A DNA stretch of 64,000 bases from contig ML058448.1 in assembly GCA_003013855.2 (NCBI GenBank), positions 124,001-188,000 of the forward strand, written 5' to 3'. This DNA comes from Liriodendron chinense. Taxonomy: Eukaryota > Streptophyta > Magnoliopsida > Magnoliales > Magnoliaceae. The notes beneath the pieces are model-generated. The model did no database searches, had not been told where the DNA came from, and worked only from the letters and a program-made list of their open reading frames with translations. Position numbers and translations under genes: made by a program. Below, in pieces: positions 1 to 12,395 of the stretch (the stretch's first letter is position 1; every line of letters starts with the position of its first letter).

Positions 1-174
1 TCATGAAGGAGGCACAATTTCACACAGTCACGTTCAATAGTTCATTCTTGGTAGCCAAAACTGTGATTCAGTTCACAAAGCCCATGAACAAAAGGTTCAA
101 CCATACAAAACAGTTCGAACTATCAGTTCTTCGAACAAAAAGGAAAATGTAACGGGGAGAAAACAAGAATTCAC

Positions 175-185
175 AAAAAGGATAC
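175..185 (-). promoter_or_regulatory. U12-type (minor spliceosome) 5' splice site
   Basis: The exon ending ...CATATGAA is followed on the minus strand by GTATCCTTTTT. GTATCCTT is the canonical U12-dependent donor consensus of GT-AG minor introns. The splice falls inside the Lys codon of the conserved HDHMK motif (phase 2). The 3' end of the intron, where a TTCCTTAAC-like branch site would be expected, is beyond the left edge, so only the donor can be judged. Confidence 0.7.
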
Positions 186-3100
186 TTCATATGGTCGTGA
201 AGGGCAGCTTGGAAGTCATAAGCTTGGGTTCTTTCTCGAAAACCTATACCAATGAAAGCATGCCGTAGACGACCATCTGCACATGTTTCAACCCCATGAG
301 AATCAAAGAAAAAGTGGGCCACTGTAAAGAGGAAGAATAAGAAGTAGAAAAAGAAGAAAGTAATTAATGTTCGTGAAATAAAGCTGCTTCTTTAATCCAA
401 CTAAAGACACCTTCAGTTTATAAGATCATTGAATAGTGTTTAAGCTACTAGGTTATGTGCTACTAGGTTATGTCCCAGATTCACAGTTCACAATTGCGAT
501 AATTAGGGTTACAATCGGGTCTATACCAAGTCACATCAGCTGGTCATTTGGGAAACCTTGGAGTTTTCGATGTGGATGATGAATCCGTTCCTCCCTCCCT
601 CCCTCCTCTCGGTAGATAAATCTGGTTTCAGTTATGTTGGCAATCAGAAGGAATAAATCCAATCTCCATGAGAAATGGGTTTCAAAAATCAGGTTTTTTA
701 CCATCCGGTTAATAAAGATAGTATTTCAAATTCATCCAAGTAAGTCTGTTGGCAAAGTGTACTCAGGTTACACTTTATGAATTTATGATAATTTCCCTTT
801 AGTGTCGCAATCAGCATACTACAACAGTGCAATGTTTTTATAACCCTCTAGCTCTCTACCAATTAAAATATACAGCCACAATTTTTGAGGAATCCTGATG
901 CCAGCAGGAAATTCTATAGAGACAAAAGGCAAAGTACATGAATGGTAATGAAGTCCAATAAGCGCTTTCCAAGGTAAGCTCCCTGATTTCGTGAATCACA
1001 AAAGCAAGTTTCCAGGTTCCACATTCTTAATTCTAAACTTGGGCGAGAACAGTGTTCAGCTACCTTCTATAATAATGGGCACTTTGAAGTTAGGTAGTCC
1101 AGGAGAACTGTAGTCTTCTGTCCATTGGCAGAAGGCAGAGGAGACAACTGAAAAGTGATGGTACCCTCTATGTGTATGCTCGACGCAGATAACTAAACCG
1201 GTCTGCACGCTTTTTTTTCATTTACGATAATTACTAAAATAATAATGCAGGTTGCACATAAAATAAAAATAAAAAACAATGATTTGATTTCCCAGATCCA
1301 TGCATGAAGGGCTGCAATTGTTCAAGAGCAAGGATGACGAAGACAGGCAAGGTGACCAGTTATGGCTATCTACTGATTCAGAGCATATGATAACATTGTT
1401 ACATCATCATCATCTAAGCCTCATCCCAACTAAATGGGGACAGGCAAGGTGACCAGTTATGGCTATATACTGAATCATTTTCTGCCATTTCACTCAATGT
1501 AGGAAGTCATTGCGTAAGTTTGATGACATCTGCCAACCTGACGCAACCATCCTTTATATGGGCTTGGGACCAGGCAACAGGAGCACAAGACTCCCATAGG
1601 CACAATTTAGTAGACTATCACATACATGCCTCAAAGGGTGAGCAAGCATTGTACGTTCATAGAGGGGCAATTGCCAAGCAAACACTACGCATGACGCACC
1701 ATTGCACATGAAAGGTCAGGCTCAAGTAGTTGGCTGCACAATATAGCAAGGAACCCACTGATATATGATTACCAACACAACTCACTTGCCAACGCGGTTA
1801 GGGCCCATACACACCTCAGCACAACTATTGTGTTCTAAGCATGAAGCACCCACACACATGAAAGGTCAGGCTCAAGTAATTGGCTGCTCAAAATAGCAAG
1901 GAAGCCAACACATGATCACCAACATGACTCACATGCCAACACGTTCAGGCCCCATGCACACTTTAGCACAACTATTGTACATTATCCACAGGGAAATTTG
2001 CAACAATTGATGTCTAGAGCATGTAGTGCCAGATGAGCCCACTGAGCATAGTCTAAAAACGAGCACCATCATCATCATCTAAGCCTAATCCCAACTAATT
2101 AGAGTCGGCTACATGAATCCTGTTCTGCCATTCCACTCTATCAAGGGCCATAACTTCAAGTTAAAAAAAGAAAAAGAAAAAAGAAAAGAAAAACACTTTT
2201 CATGTCAAGGAATAAATCAGTGGCAAAAAGACAATAGCAATGTACCAATATTCTCTTCCACTCGAAGAACGAAGTATCTGCATAAGCATGGAATAAAAAT
2301 TCAGAGATGCAAGCTCATGCCCTATTTACAATATCAATAATTTGAAATTAAGGCAAACACATAATTGAGGAAACTGTAATTTTCCCATCTGATAAGAGTA
2401 TTGAGATATCATAGACTAACCCTAGTTCCAATAACAAACGGAACCAAACCTGCTGCTGTCAATCACGGGCTCCACTGGATGTGGCTCCCCATTTCTCAGA
2501 AATGCTCGAGCATAAAGCTCTCCTGCTTAAAACATTTCATATGCTTAATAGAAATAACGGTAATGTCTAAGACTGCATCAATTTCTTTTCCTCTTAATCG
2601 AAATAAAAGATTATTGGACCTGTGGTCTTATCTTCAAGCTTGATAATGCACTCCTCCCCTTTGCTGATTACCTTTAATGCCCCTTCCCATGCCCATTTGT
2701 TGACATTCCATTCATCAGCCCTAGAACGAACATCATTATTTAGAAACTGCGTCTCCATTAAGCGTAATTTTTAAGTGCTCCTATGGCAACCCATGAAAGT
2801 AGGATCTCAATCCTACTTCCCAAAATTACCATGGGTGACAGATCCCAGTGATTCCTCAAGAGGTGCGGGACCTACCATCTATCTTCCATCACCTGAAAAT
2901 CAGACTGATCCAGTCATCAAGTGCACCACATGTACATTGAATGTGGACCACTGATCAATTCTCCCAAACATCCTTTATTTGTACACGTGGCCTGTCTGAT
3001 AACCATACATACCTGATATTTGGGTTTTGGCACTTACATGGTAGGCCCACCTGAGGAATGCGCTAGATCTCTCGAACATACACGGCACATTCTCAGCAGT

Positions 3101-6100
3101 ATTCATCACAATTCTCAAAGCTTTTAGGTTGCATTTTCATCCCGTGTGATATTTCCTTTGACCATAGCATAAATGTGTTGATAGAACTGAATAGGCAAAA
3201 ACGTTGCATTGACTAACCACCATCAGATTGAACATAAAGAAGCAGAAGAAAGAACAAAATTCCAAGAGGTCATGGGGTGAAGTGTCTGCAGTTTCAGTTG
3301 TCGCCATTGCATGTAACATTTTCATGGTTTGTACAAGCATTGAACATGCAATGTCCTGAAGGAAAAAAATAAGACTCCTGATATGCTCTATAAGCTTAGA
3401 TATATGTTTATTGGAATTTGGATATTTGGAGGTGAACTAAGATTGTTACATGGCAGACTAAAATTGCCACAAGCACAAGTTATATCTCCAGAGTAAGTTG
3501 AAGGTGTTTGACTTAGGTTGCACCTCCTGAGGTTTTTCGACCCTTCATCTTCCATTAGAAGAAAAAGGATGCACTCGAATAATAGTCGAACTCCTACTCT
3601 TGCAAAGAATGGATCAATTTCTGCTATTGATGGAGACAGGAGATATTTACGAAGTGTTTCAAAACCCCATTTCAACAGTGATTAGTGATTATGATCAGTG
3701 CTTGCTTCTCTCCACTAGAGATATTTGCCACCCCTGTTCTCTAATGTTCTGGTAGGAACTCATTTGATTGTATCACCCAGAATCTCGAGATTGTTAGGTA
3801 GGTGAACAAAGAGGGTTGTATCTAGGTTCCTCTACATTTGGTTGTATGTAAAACTCGAAACTTTTCCACCGTAGTTTGTTGATTTAGCTGTGCTAACTCC
3901 CTTTCACCAATAACAGACTGCTTCATAGAGGCATCTATAGGACCAAGATATACAGAATCTAGCAGCATTATCAATGCACCTATTGGAACACCTACACATT
4001 TTATTACAAGTAGATCCTTCTCCTTCATTAATGAGTTTTGAAGAAATGCACCCAATGTGCACTAACAGATCAACATGGGGAAGAGTAGAAATTTTCATCA
4101 TTGAGGAACATAAAAGATCACTGCACAAAAGGCTTCTGAAACAACAGTTGAATTAGCAAATCACACCTCCAATTGGTACCTACTGAACATGCCATTACAT
4201 GCTATTGTTCCAACAACCTTTCTTTACAAATGGTATTGTTCCATTATTCATATGTATCTGCATAATTACAATTTGTGTATGGATGCATATGTATGTACAA
4301 GGACACATTAAACAACAGCATGCTTGTTGTGAAAAAAAATACGTTGAAGCCTATTATAATAATTTGGTACCCCGCACTGGATTTTGATCGAATATGGGAT
4401 ATATGTTTGGTATGGTGAGGTTTCTCTTGCCTAAAGATTTCCAGCTTAGTTAGGTAACGATTTAACTATGAATGTGAAATAGGAAAGTATTTTTGTGAAG
4501 GAAAGACGGACTATTTGGTTACCTCATTGTTGGACAATGCCGGAAGATAATGATTGGATTGTTTACTGACTTTTGGGGCAGTTTGGAGAACATTAGTGTT
4601 CCTTGGATAAGGATAGAAATGGTAGGAATAGATTTAATTTCTCATACTATAAATATGTCATTTATGATTAATCCTTGCAATAAAAAGTCATATTTCAGAA
4701 AATAAATTTCTGCCTTTTGTTTCGATGGAGAACTATAAAGTCAGATAAATGCTTTTAGGACAACAGAAAATTAAACAATGCAAATAAAAAAGATAGAAAA
4801 GATCATAACCTGTAAGAAGCTGCACTTTTCCTTGGAGGTATCTGCCCAACTCAAAAAGGTTAGCATAATAAATTTGTATCAGGTCATTAGATTACAAGTA
4901 AAAGGTACAGAATTAGCTAGCTATGCACGCAACAATGGCGAAAATGATGAGGACAAACTTCCAAAGAAAAGATTGAACATCATCATCATTATAGCCTTGT
5001 CCTAGCTATTTGGGACAGGTACTTAGAAAAGATCACCATCACCATCATCAGAATAGCCTTGTCCCACCTATTTGGGGCCAGCCTAAGTTTGGTTCTTTAT
5101 CGGATCGTAAAAACCCACTTTACAAATATCCCTTCTTTCTCTTCGGGATCAAACATCAATTGCAACTGCTACATAGGATCGGCAATGGATGTGAAAAAGT
5201 ATCTAAACGGGTGAAATTTAGATATTTGCACCCTGTCAAAGTAAGGAACCATGGCATATATGTTTGGAACAGATTCCATTTTGAGAGATTTAAGTAAAAA
5301 TACTACATAACACACACATGTGCATGCGCTCATACACACACACACAATGCAACATTGCCATCATAATTCTTGATCAATTACAGAGACCAACTGATTGGAT
5401 CTAGTTTATCAGTAAGTGAGGCCTGCAATATCATTTCACTCATCAGAACAACTTCATGCCTCCAATATTAGAATAGGTACAAGCCTCCAAGGCATACCAC
5501 TCAGATGGTAGAATTGATTGGACCTACTTTGTTAATTGGTGATGTTGACCTACTTTGTTAATTGGTTTTGCAACATCATTAACTAAATTTGAGTTGTCAC
5601 CAGACTTACCATGAGCAACACTAAATATTTTTCACTCAGATCATCCACCAACGTCCGTTTGAGAAAAAATGCACACGTGAGACCCATGGCAGTGCTGGAA
5701 TGTGAAAATCCCAACCACGACAGTGTTTTAAGAAACTGCCCGACAGGGTAAACACCCAAGAAGCTCCATGTCTCTCACAACCTGCATCTCTTGTGGATAA
5801 TGGCTATCTATGCTTTAATCGGCTAAGGATACAAACACGCTCTATGCTATTATCATGACCCAATCGTGTTGGCTATTTGACACCTCACTAACTACATGAC
5901 TATCCGAAGCCACCTCTCTGGATAAGTCCTCAACGCCCTCTGCGATCAACAGTTATGTGAAACACCATGAAGCCCAACAACTACAAAATAAGTCAACTAC
6001 TAAGTTCTTGAAGCTACATGGCTGAATAGATGCAGACACTAACATGACAATTACCAGATCTACAAATGTAGATAATCTGACACAAGTATACATTGCATCA

Positions 6101-7965
6101 TTTGCATTCATGACTAATATACTTGGCTTTTCCCTTTAATCAAGATTTTTCCTCAAGTGATGTAATTAAAGGCTTGTGCAAGATCATAGTCTGGAATGTA
6201 TTGTTCCTAGAACCAATAAAAATCTTTCGACGAGGCTAGCGTTGTGGGTGTGCTGCCCACAGAAGTGAGTTCGATTCCCCTCCCCCTGGGCTTACCCAAC
6301 GCACGTGGTTTGCGGGTGATTGCTTGCATTCACAGGGAATAGTCTCACCTTAAAATGGCGCAGGGACACCCTGTTATCATAAAAAATAATAATAATAACA
6401 ATATTTAATCTTACTCTTGTAATCAGACATAATCGAAAATGAGACAATTTTGTAAACAAGAGGCTACCTTCCTGACATCAGCCCTCTTCTATCTATGACA
6501 GGAACTGGCTTGCACATAACTTTCGAGTCAAGTTTTCTAAATAAAGTTCAGTTACTATAGAAAATAATTTGCACTTGCATATAAAGATGTCGCATGATGT
6601 GATTTTTCCAAACATTTTTTGCAGATTACATACATTAATAGGTGAGGTACCTCATTTTGGGACCCAACTCGTTATATTTTCTTCTTGCAATACAAGTTTG
6701 CTTCCACACTCAATCATCTGTTCTTCATGCATCCTAGCCAAGCTCTGGTCCTCGCACTTAGGGCATGAGGGAAAAGACTAACTAGAGTAGAATAGTGGTG
6801 TTGTGTGAGTACTGCATTAGCGAGAAGGTTAAGAAATTAGCAACTTCCTGGCAAGGATCTTCACATCTTTTGGTCTAAATATCATCATCTTTTTTTGAAG
6901 AAGGTCATAGAATAATCCATCACGCTAAAAATACTAGATGCTTGGACCCTGCCCCTCGTTTGTGTCACACCAATATTCTCCTCTGCTTCACTAAATGTAG
7001 TTATCCACAACTTCAACCACGACATTCCATACCTACTTACATGAACCCACAGGTTCAGAAACTTTTTCCAATTACTCATTCACTAATGTAAACAGTTAAC
7101 TCATTACATCCAACCCTAATAGCACAAATTTAAGTCCATTGCCAATCCAACACAACTAAATCACACCAATAACACTTTCTACCAAAAAATCCTTTCAGAC
7201 CCATGCACATATCAATATCAAATACCATCCTGGAGGCTTGAAACCAATAAGTCTTCTAAGATTGAAGTAAACTCAATGCAATCTGCACAATGCCGCAACA
7301 AAAACCAGCTGAATAGCCGGCTCATTTGGAAGCTCCCTATTTGCTTCTTCTATCTTCCTTTATGCCCAGGACAGATGAGCCTGGGCCTGGATTCAGGCCC
7401 AGGACATTCATCCATCAGGTTGAGAATTCAACCCCAGTGTGATCAAGATCGGTCAGCGGCTCAATGGAGAATTCGCCCCGAATGGGCCCAAGGTCAGCCC
7501 ATTCAAATCGATGGGCCTTCCGAACATCAGGCCCACCCAATAGACCAAGCCAGTCCATCGCCAGCCCTAGCTTTCTTGCTAGTCCATTCACAATCACAAT
7601 CAATTCAAGAAATACTGAAACCAATTATACAAAAGGACACATCCGAATCAACGGCAATCGCCGAAACGTCCGGAATCTCGATCTAGATCTTACAAATTCC
7701 ATACGGCTTGCATGAAATTGAGGTAGGAATTCGTTACTGACCTGTTTAGATCACGTGACTAATTCGAGATGGAATTGAAGCATGCTTTCAAGGAGTCGAA
7801 TTTCCAACGATTGCAGGGAAAAACAGAATAAGGAATTCAAGAACGTACCAGATAGACATAGCATTCGGCGACTTGGAAGAGCACGAGTTCAACTGCCTCC
7901 ACTTCTTCTACCTTCTCATTTCCGCCAACATCTGATTCTGGGGATTTCAGTTCTTCTTTCTCCAT
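186..7965 (-). CDS. NECAP-like endocytic accessory protein, 5' part (six coding exons, continues off the left edge)
   Basis: The coding exons, read on the minus strand, are 7965-7849, 4841-4810, 2720-2620, 2522-2450, 2277-2246 and 276-186. All five complete introns are GT-AG and the reading frame holds across every junction, giving 148 complete codons plus two bases. The protein begins MEKEELKSPES and contains VELVLFQVAECYVYL, IPPRKSAASYR, GEECIIKLEDKTTG, YFVLRVEENIDGRLRHAFIG and ERTQAYDFQAALHDHMK. This is the PH-like NECAP fold. Animal NECAPs bind AP-2 adaptin ears and clathrin-coat proteins; plant copies are presumed to act in clathrin trafficking. The start is the first ATG in frame with the conserved block. 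Two exons are only 32 nt long. Introns measure 3007, 2089, 97, 172 and 1969 nt and contain a SINE and LINE tails. The C-terminal part lies left of the window. The family is clear; the cellular role is inferred. Confidence 0.9.
1402..1500 (-). repeat. RTE-type LINE 3' tail fragment
   Basis: A CATCATCATCATC run is followed by taagcctcatcccaactaaa, the reverse complement of the plant RTE LINE terminus (TTGGGAT..AGGCTTAGATGATGATG). It sits in the fifth NECAP-like intron. A 27-nt block, gacaggcaaggtgaccagtt plus the next bases, occurs at about 1341 and again at about 1438, so there has been local duplication. Confidence 0.5.
1691..1985. repeat. Direct tandem duplication, about 150-bp unit
   Basis: Two diverged copies start with cacatgaaaggtcaggctca at 1705 and 1855, a period of 150 bp. 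They share blocks through agcacaactattgt near 1830 and 1979. The duplication lies inside the fifth NECAP-like intron. Confidence 0.65.
2068..2160 (-). repeat. RTE-type LINE 3' tail fragment
   Basis: (CAT)n is followed by ctaagcctaatcccaactaa and gtcggctacatgaatcc, the conserved 3' end of plant RTE LINEs read in reverse. It lies close to the 32-nt exon at 2246-2277. Confidence 0.6.
4978..5110 (-). repeat. Two adjacent RTE-type LINE tail fragments
   Basis: Two trinucleotide runs (catcatcatcatt near 4980, caccatcaccatcatc near 5035) are each followed by a tagccttgtcc-type LINE terminus. They lie in the second NECAP-like intron... more exactly in the long 4842-7848 intron, beside the 32-nt exon at 4810-4841. 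Confidence 0.5.
6227..6402 (+). mobile_element. Possible tRNA-derived SINE
   Basis: A tRNA-like head contains a good Pol III B box (gagttcgattccc near 6267) behind a weaker A-box-like stretch (ggctagcgttgtgg). About 110 nt further on is an A-rich tail, aaaaaataataataataac. A 6-bp aatctt flanks both ends, too short to be decisive. It lies in the first NECAP-like intron. Confidence 0.4.
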
Positions 7966-9319
7966 TTTCAGAGATTTCGATGAGAAAGTAGAAAGAGAAA
8001 GACAGATCTCGATATAATCAGTAACAGAGAAACCAGAGAAAGGTTTGGGTGAGAGGAAATCTGCGAGTTCGCGCCGGTGTATGGAAACGAAGACCACCGT
8101 TCTAAAATTACTGCTCAGAAACTGTTCACCTACCACGTTTTTGTTTTGGCTGACTTGTGTGAGTTGTGTATAACATCGTAGCCGTGTAAAAGGTGGGACG
8201 CATTGGGAAGATCTTCTTGGATGGAAACCAGAATGGTCTGTTCTCTATTCCGTTGAAATAAATTAGTATTTGATGGTCTCACTCAACGCATTTTGTGGAC
8301 CACCTTGTGAGTGGTTTGTTTTATTTTTGGTCTCAGATGAGTTTCATGGTTTGTTCCACCATTTACACGGATAGGATTTTCTATTCAAGTGAAAAAAAAC
8401 AGAATTAAATAGAAGCGGTGTATGTTAAAGTTAACGTACAACGTTGTATGTGAAAATTTCAAGAATTTCTGGAAATGAATTTTTACAATGCGGAACGGTT
8501 TTATCTGTTTTGTGCACCATCCAGGAACCACTGGTTGGATTTAATTTTTAGATGATCCTAACTGTTAATCACGTTTCATCAGTCTTGGATGGTTAAATTT
8601 CGATAATTGATTCATTGAGTATTGCTATACTACTGTTTCTTAAATCCTATGTTTGAATGAGCAATTCTGCAATTATTTATTTTCATATTTGTTAGATAGG
8701 ATAATTGGATCTAAAAAATGTTAAATTTTGGTCTATTAATTATATTTTTCATCATATCAATGGTCTGGATCATCAGATAGTCTTCACATGTCGTATTTCT
8801 TGTGGGAGAACGCATACTTAACATACGGCAGCATGTACCATATGGTTAATGTCATAAATAAGTGAAATGCGAACTTCCCCACGTGCAATTTTGGCTGCTC
8901 ACCGTGCCAAATTATCATAAATATGCAAGATCCAATCCGTTCATCTGGAAAGTCCCATATAGTACACTTCCTGGTATGAAAATCGAGTCTACTTAAGTAA
9001 TTGCATCATGCACGGTCGTTGAATACTGAGTATCAGTCAATTCTTTTAACGGTCCATTTTTTGTGATTATAAATGCGCATATTGTCCTTGTTCTACAAAT
9101 TGATCTATACCATGCATCCTAACTGACAAACGGTTCAGATATGATATTCGTATTCCATGCTTGCACGTGTTAACTCGCACGCGTGTGCTTTGCACGGATC
9201 CATAAATAAAAAATGCGAATATCCGTTGCTGAATTTGGAAGAAACCCTGCAGCAGGTTTTTTCCACGAAGAAACAGGGTCATCATTCCGGGTGGGCCCTC
9301 ATGTCATAACAAAATTGAC
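7966..9319. other. 5' UTR and promoter side of the NECAP-like gene, then unassigned intergenic DNA
   Basis: The purine/pyrimidine-rich stretch just above 7965 fits a 5' UTR on the minus strand, with the promoter probably near 8.1-8.3 kb. I see no clear TATA box. From about 8.3 to 9.3 kb the DNA is AT-rich, and I recognise no gene or element. Confidence 0.4.
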
Positions 9320-9327
9320 AAAAAAAA
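9320..9327 (-). terminator. RNA polymerase III terminator of tRNA-Gly
   Basis: On the minus strand the tRNA 3' end is followed directly by a run of eight T residues (A8 on the plus strand), the usual Pol III stop signal. Confidence 0.85.
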
Positions 9328-9398
9328 TGCACCAGCCGGGAATCGAACCCGGGTCTGTACCGTGGCAGGGTACTATTCTACCACTAGACCACTGGTGC
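9328..9398 (-). tRNA. trnG-GCC: tRNA-Gly (anticodon GCC)
   Basis: The 71-nt cloverleaf reads GCACCAGTGGTCTAGTGGTA in its acceptor and D arms. The anticodon stem GTACC/GGTAC encloses loop CTGCCAC, with anticodon GCC at 9366-9364. The T arm is CCGGGTTCGATTCCCGG and the discriminator base is A. Every stem pairs and both internal promoter boxes are intact, so this looks functional. It delivers glycine to GGC and GGU codons in cytosolic translation. No CCA is encoded, as expected for a nuclear gene. Confidence 0.97.
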
Positions 9399-9663
9399 TG
9401 GATGAAACTCTTGCCGACCGAAAAATAATACATCTGTAATAGTATTTTTTTATTCGGGTGATTTTTTTTTTTTTTTTTCTTTCTCAATTAATATGGACGA
9501 CGAGCTCAACTTCAATTCATGAAAGATTCTACTGAATGCTGGGTGTGGGCTTCAGTTTAAGGATTGTAGCCAGGGCTAGGCTCAAAATATCTAACCACAG
9601 GGCTCCGACTAACCTCGGTCGTTTACAGCCCAACTACCCAAGGGTTGGACTACTAATGGCTTA

Positions 9664-10582
9664 GGGGGTGTTTGGTGCGTAGAATTAAATTGTATCAAGT
9701 TGAATTTGGTGGGATGGATTTAAAAAATAATCTAACACCGTGTTTGGAGCAGCAAGGTGTCAAAGCTTATTTTACTTTGGACTTTGTGCTAGCACCTTTC
9801 TCTATCCACCAGGGATATCGATCTACGAAAGAGGGATTGCCACGATTTGTCAGATACGAATTTCTTGCGAAAGCCCTATCGAATGAAATGGTATGCTGGA
9901 ATTCTAGGTGGGGCCCATTGTGATGTTGTTAGAAATCCACCCCGTCCATTCATTTTGCGAGCCCATTTTATGATATTCGACCAAAAATAAGGCAGATCCA
10001 AAACTCAAGTGAGTCATAGAGAGAGAAAATTGAGAGAATAAAAAGGAACCATTGAAACCTTTTTGGGCTCCATATTGATTTTTATATGCCATCTAAACCG
10101 TTCATAAGGTCATTCTCAATGGGATGAAGTGAAAATACAACAAAAAAAAAACCTTAGCTTGATTAGCAGATTTTATGGCCATACAAACTTTTCAACAATG
10201 GTCATTAATTCCCCACTGTTTCCTCTCATTTGGCCCATTTTAGATTTGAATATATCTCATTTTTTACGGAATGTCCTAAAATGAGCTATCAAAACAGATG
10301 GACGGGGTGGATTTCTCATAAACATCACGATGGGCCCTACCTAACATCCCAAGCGTAGGAACTTTCCGTAAAAGGCTTTCCACAATACGTTGTCTTCTTC
10401 CTCACCAAGCCAACTCCACGGTTTGGATGGGATTCTCCTCCGTCCCAAACGTGAAATGGGATTCAGTGGTATTCTACCAATTCCATGACAATCCACCAGC
10501 AATTCATTGACAATGTTAATCATGACACTCCATGAATTCCATCCCAGTTAATAACACTTAATCCCTTGCGCCAAACGGGCCC
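9664..10582. mobile_element. Long fold-back MITE flanked by TTA
   Basis: The ends are inverted: GGGGGTGTTTGGTGCG on the left, and on the right the reverse complement starts GGGCCCGTTTGGCGC. TTA stands immediately outside both ends (9661-9663 and 10583-10585), a PIF/Harbinger-like signature. The arms continue as inverted repeats for hundreds of bases. Their inner part (ggtggggcccattgtgatg near 9905; catcacgatgggccctacct near 10325) is the palindromic core also seen in the Mutator-like elements of this window. No transposase is encoded. Confidence 0.7.
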
Positions 10583-10585
10583 TTA

Positions 10586-11009
10586 AGGGTTGGTCTTGGG
10601 CTTGAAATCTAGCTTGACATCTGGGCTAAGCCACGATAGGGCCGAGCATGAATAGCTCAGCCCATTGTCTTGGTGAATGCAATACAGTACATGGGTATTG
10701 GAAGTGTAGTCTATCGATCGAATTTGTATATTAGTTAACATAATAGTGTGAAAAAAATTGATATTACAATATATTGTGGTGGATGGTATACAAGCAATTA
10801 TAAACTGTTCAAATTATGGACCCTACTTTAAATAGTGAATAATGCATTGATGTAGTCATTTCAGTCATGCTTATATTGATGATTGGGTGGGGCATACACT
10901 TGGTTAATGACTCATCTTATTTGGCACAAGGGAGACATGGAAAAAATTTAATACTCTAGAAGCATGTGATAGTTCACAGACACACACTTTCCAACTGTTC
11001 ACCAATTAA

Positions 11010-11045
<36 letters not shown>

Positions 11046-12165
11046 CTAATAGGGCTGACCCTCGCTTAGCCTTGTCTTGACCCTAGTCCAACCATGCCCT
11101 CTTCGGCTCATTATGGCTTGGGTTGGGCCTAGGATAAGGCTTAGGGCTTTAGGGCCTAGTCCGGGCCAATATGGCCTAGTACATTGCCACCCCTAGGTAT
11201 AAACTTGTAAGGTCCATCAGTTATCAAAAAACTTGACAAGAAATTAAAATTCTTCCATATTATATATGACACAAGCAACTTGTGGACACTTTTGTTACTC
11301 TAATTTTTTTTAGAAGGTGAGGAATACTTTTTATTACTAACTTAGGGTAAATGTTTAAAGAATACCATAAACGGGACAAATCTGAAGAATAACGCAAAAA
11401 GAAGAAGTAACCCACACCCCAGGCATAAGAGGGAAAAAAAAAGGGAACAATGCCACAAGGATCCAAGCAAAACCCACAACTCGAGCCAAGCAAGTAAAAC
11501 CCACAACCCAGGTCAAGCAATTAGTATTATAGTAGTGAAAATTTTGAAAACTGCAATTAGTTTTATAGTAGTGAAAACTTGAATATTCAAATGACATGAG
11601 AAATCTTCTAAATGAAGTTAAAGTGTATTTAAGAAATAATAATATAATTAATATTAGTTGTACCGTTCAAACTAGAGGCCCGCAAAAGCTCTAATCTTAT
11701 CTACAACTAAGTTTTTTTCTTTCCAATGTCTCTTTTATGCAAGTGGACTGCTCTAATTTCTTATCTTTGCTTGCAGCAATAGTAAGGAGGCAATGTACTA
11801 AAAGCTTTAGGGGTTCATTATGATGATCGTGTGAAATGATATTGTACATTTACTATGCCGACTCATTTTAATGTGTTCGGCCAAAAAAGAGGCAAATCTC
11901 AAACTAGAGTAGGCTAAAGCACAAGAAAGCATGAAGATGGTCCCCCACTGCTAAAACCATGAGCAATCATCTCTCCCCCTTTCTTATTTCGTTCCCATTT
12001 TCTCTCTCTTCCATCTTTTATACTTGTGTTGCATGTGCCACTTTTCCTAGCTAAAATAAGAAAGGGTGACAATATACTACTACTGAGTGGAATGGTATAT
12101 ATTAGTTGAGGGGTATATAGAGTGGTATATATTAATTGAGTACTAATGTATTTGACTGTATACAG

Positions 12166-12203
<38 letters not shown>

Positions 12204-12395
12204 ACAGTCGTCCAAATATGTATAACCATCCCATGTAGCTACTTTCAAGCCCAAGTCAATTGAGTAAAGGGCAAATGAAGTTTGGGCAGCCTAACAAAGA
12301 TGAGTCGAGAATCTCGACTGAGAAATACAGATTTCTGCCACTATCTACTTTGAAAGATGTCAAGAGACTTACAAATGTGACATGCGCGTATGAGA
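10586..12395. other. Intergenic DNA with microsatellites
   Basis: No gene is recognised. Simple repeats are (GT)16 at 11012-11043 and (GA)n at 12171-12199. Around 11.82-11.95 kb there is a degraded piece of the fold-back core (cattatgatgatcgtgtg, gccaaaaaagaggcaaatct). Confidence 0.5.

Noticed and set aside
1402..1415. CATCAT runs as a CRISPR-like or regulatory array
   Set aside because: They are trinucleotide tails of RTE LINEs, as the following conserved terminus shows.
7276..7686. A 136-codon plus-strand frame (Gln/Pro/Ser-rich)
   Set aside because: It sits in the long NECAP-like intron on the opposite strand, without similarity or gene signals.
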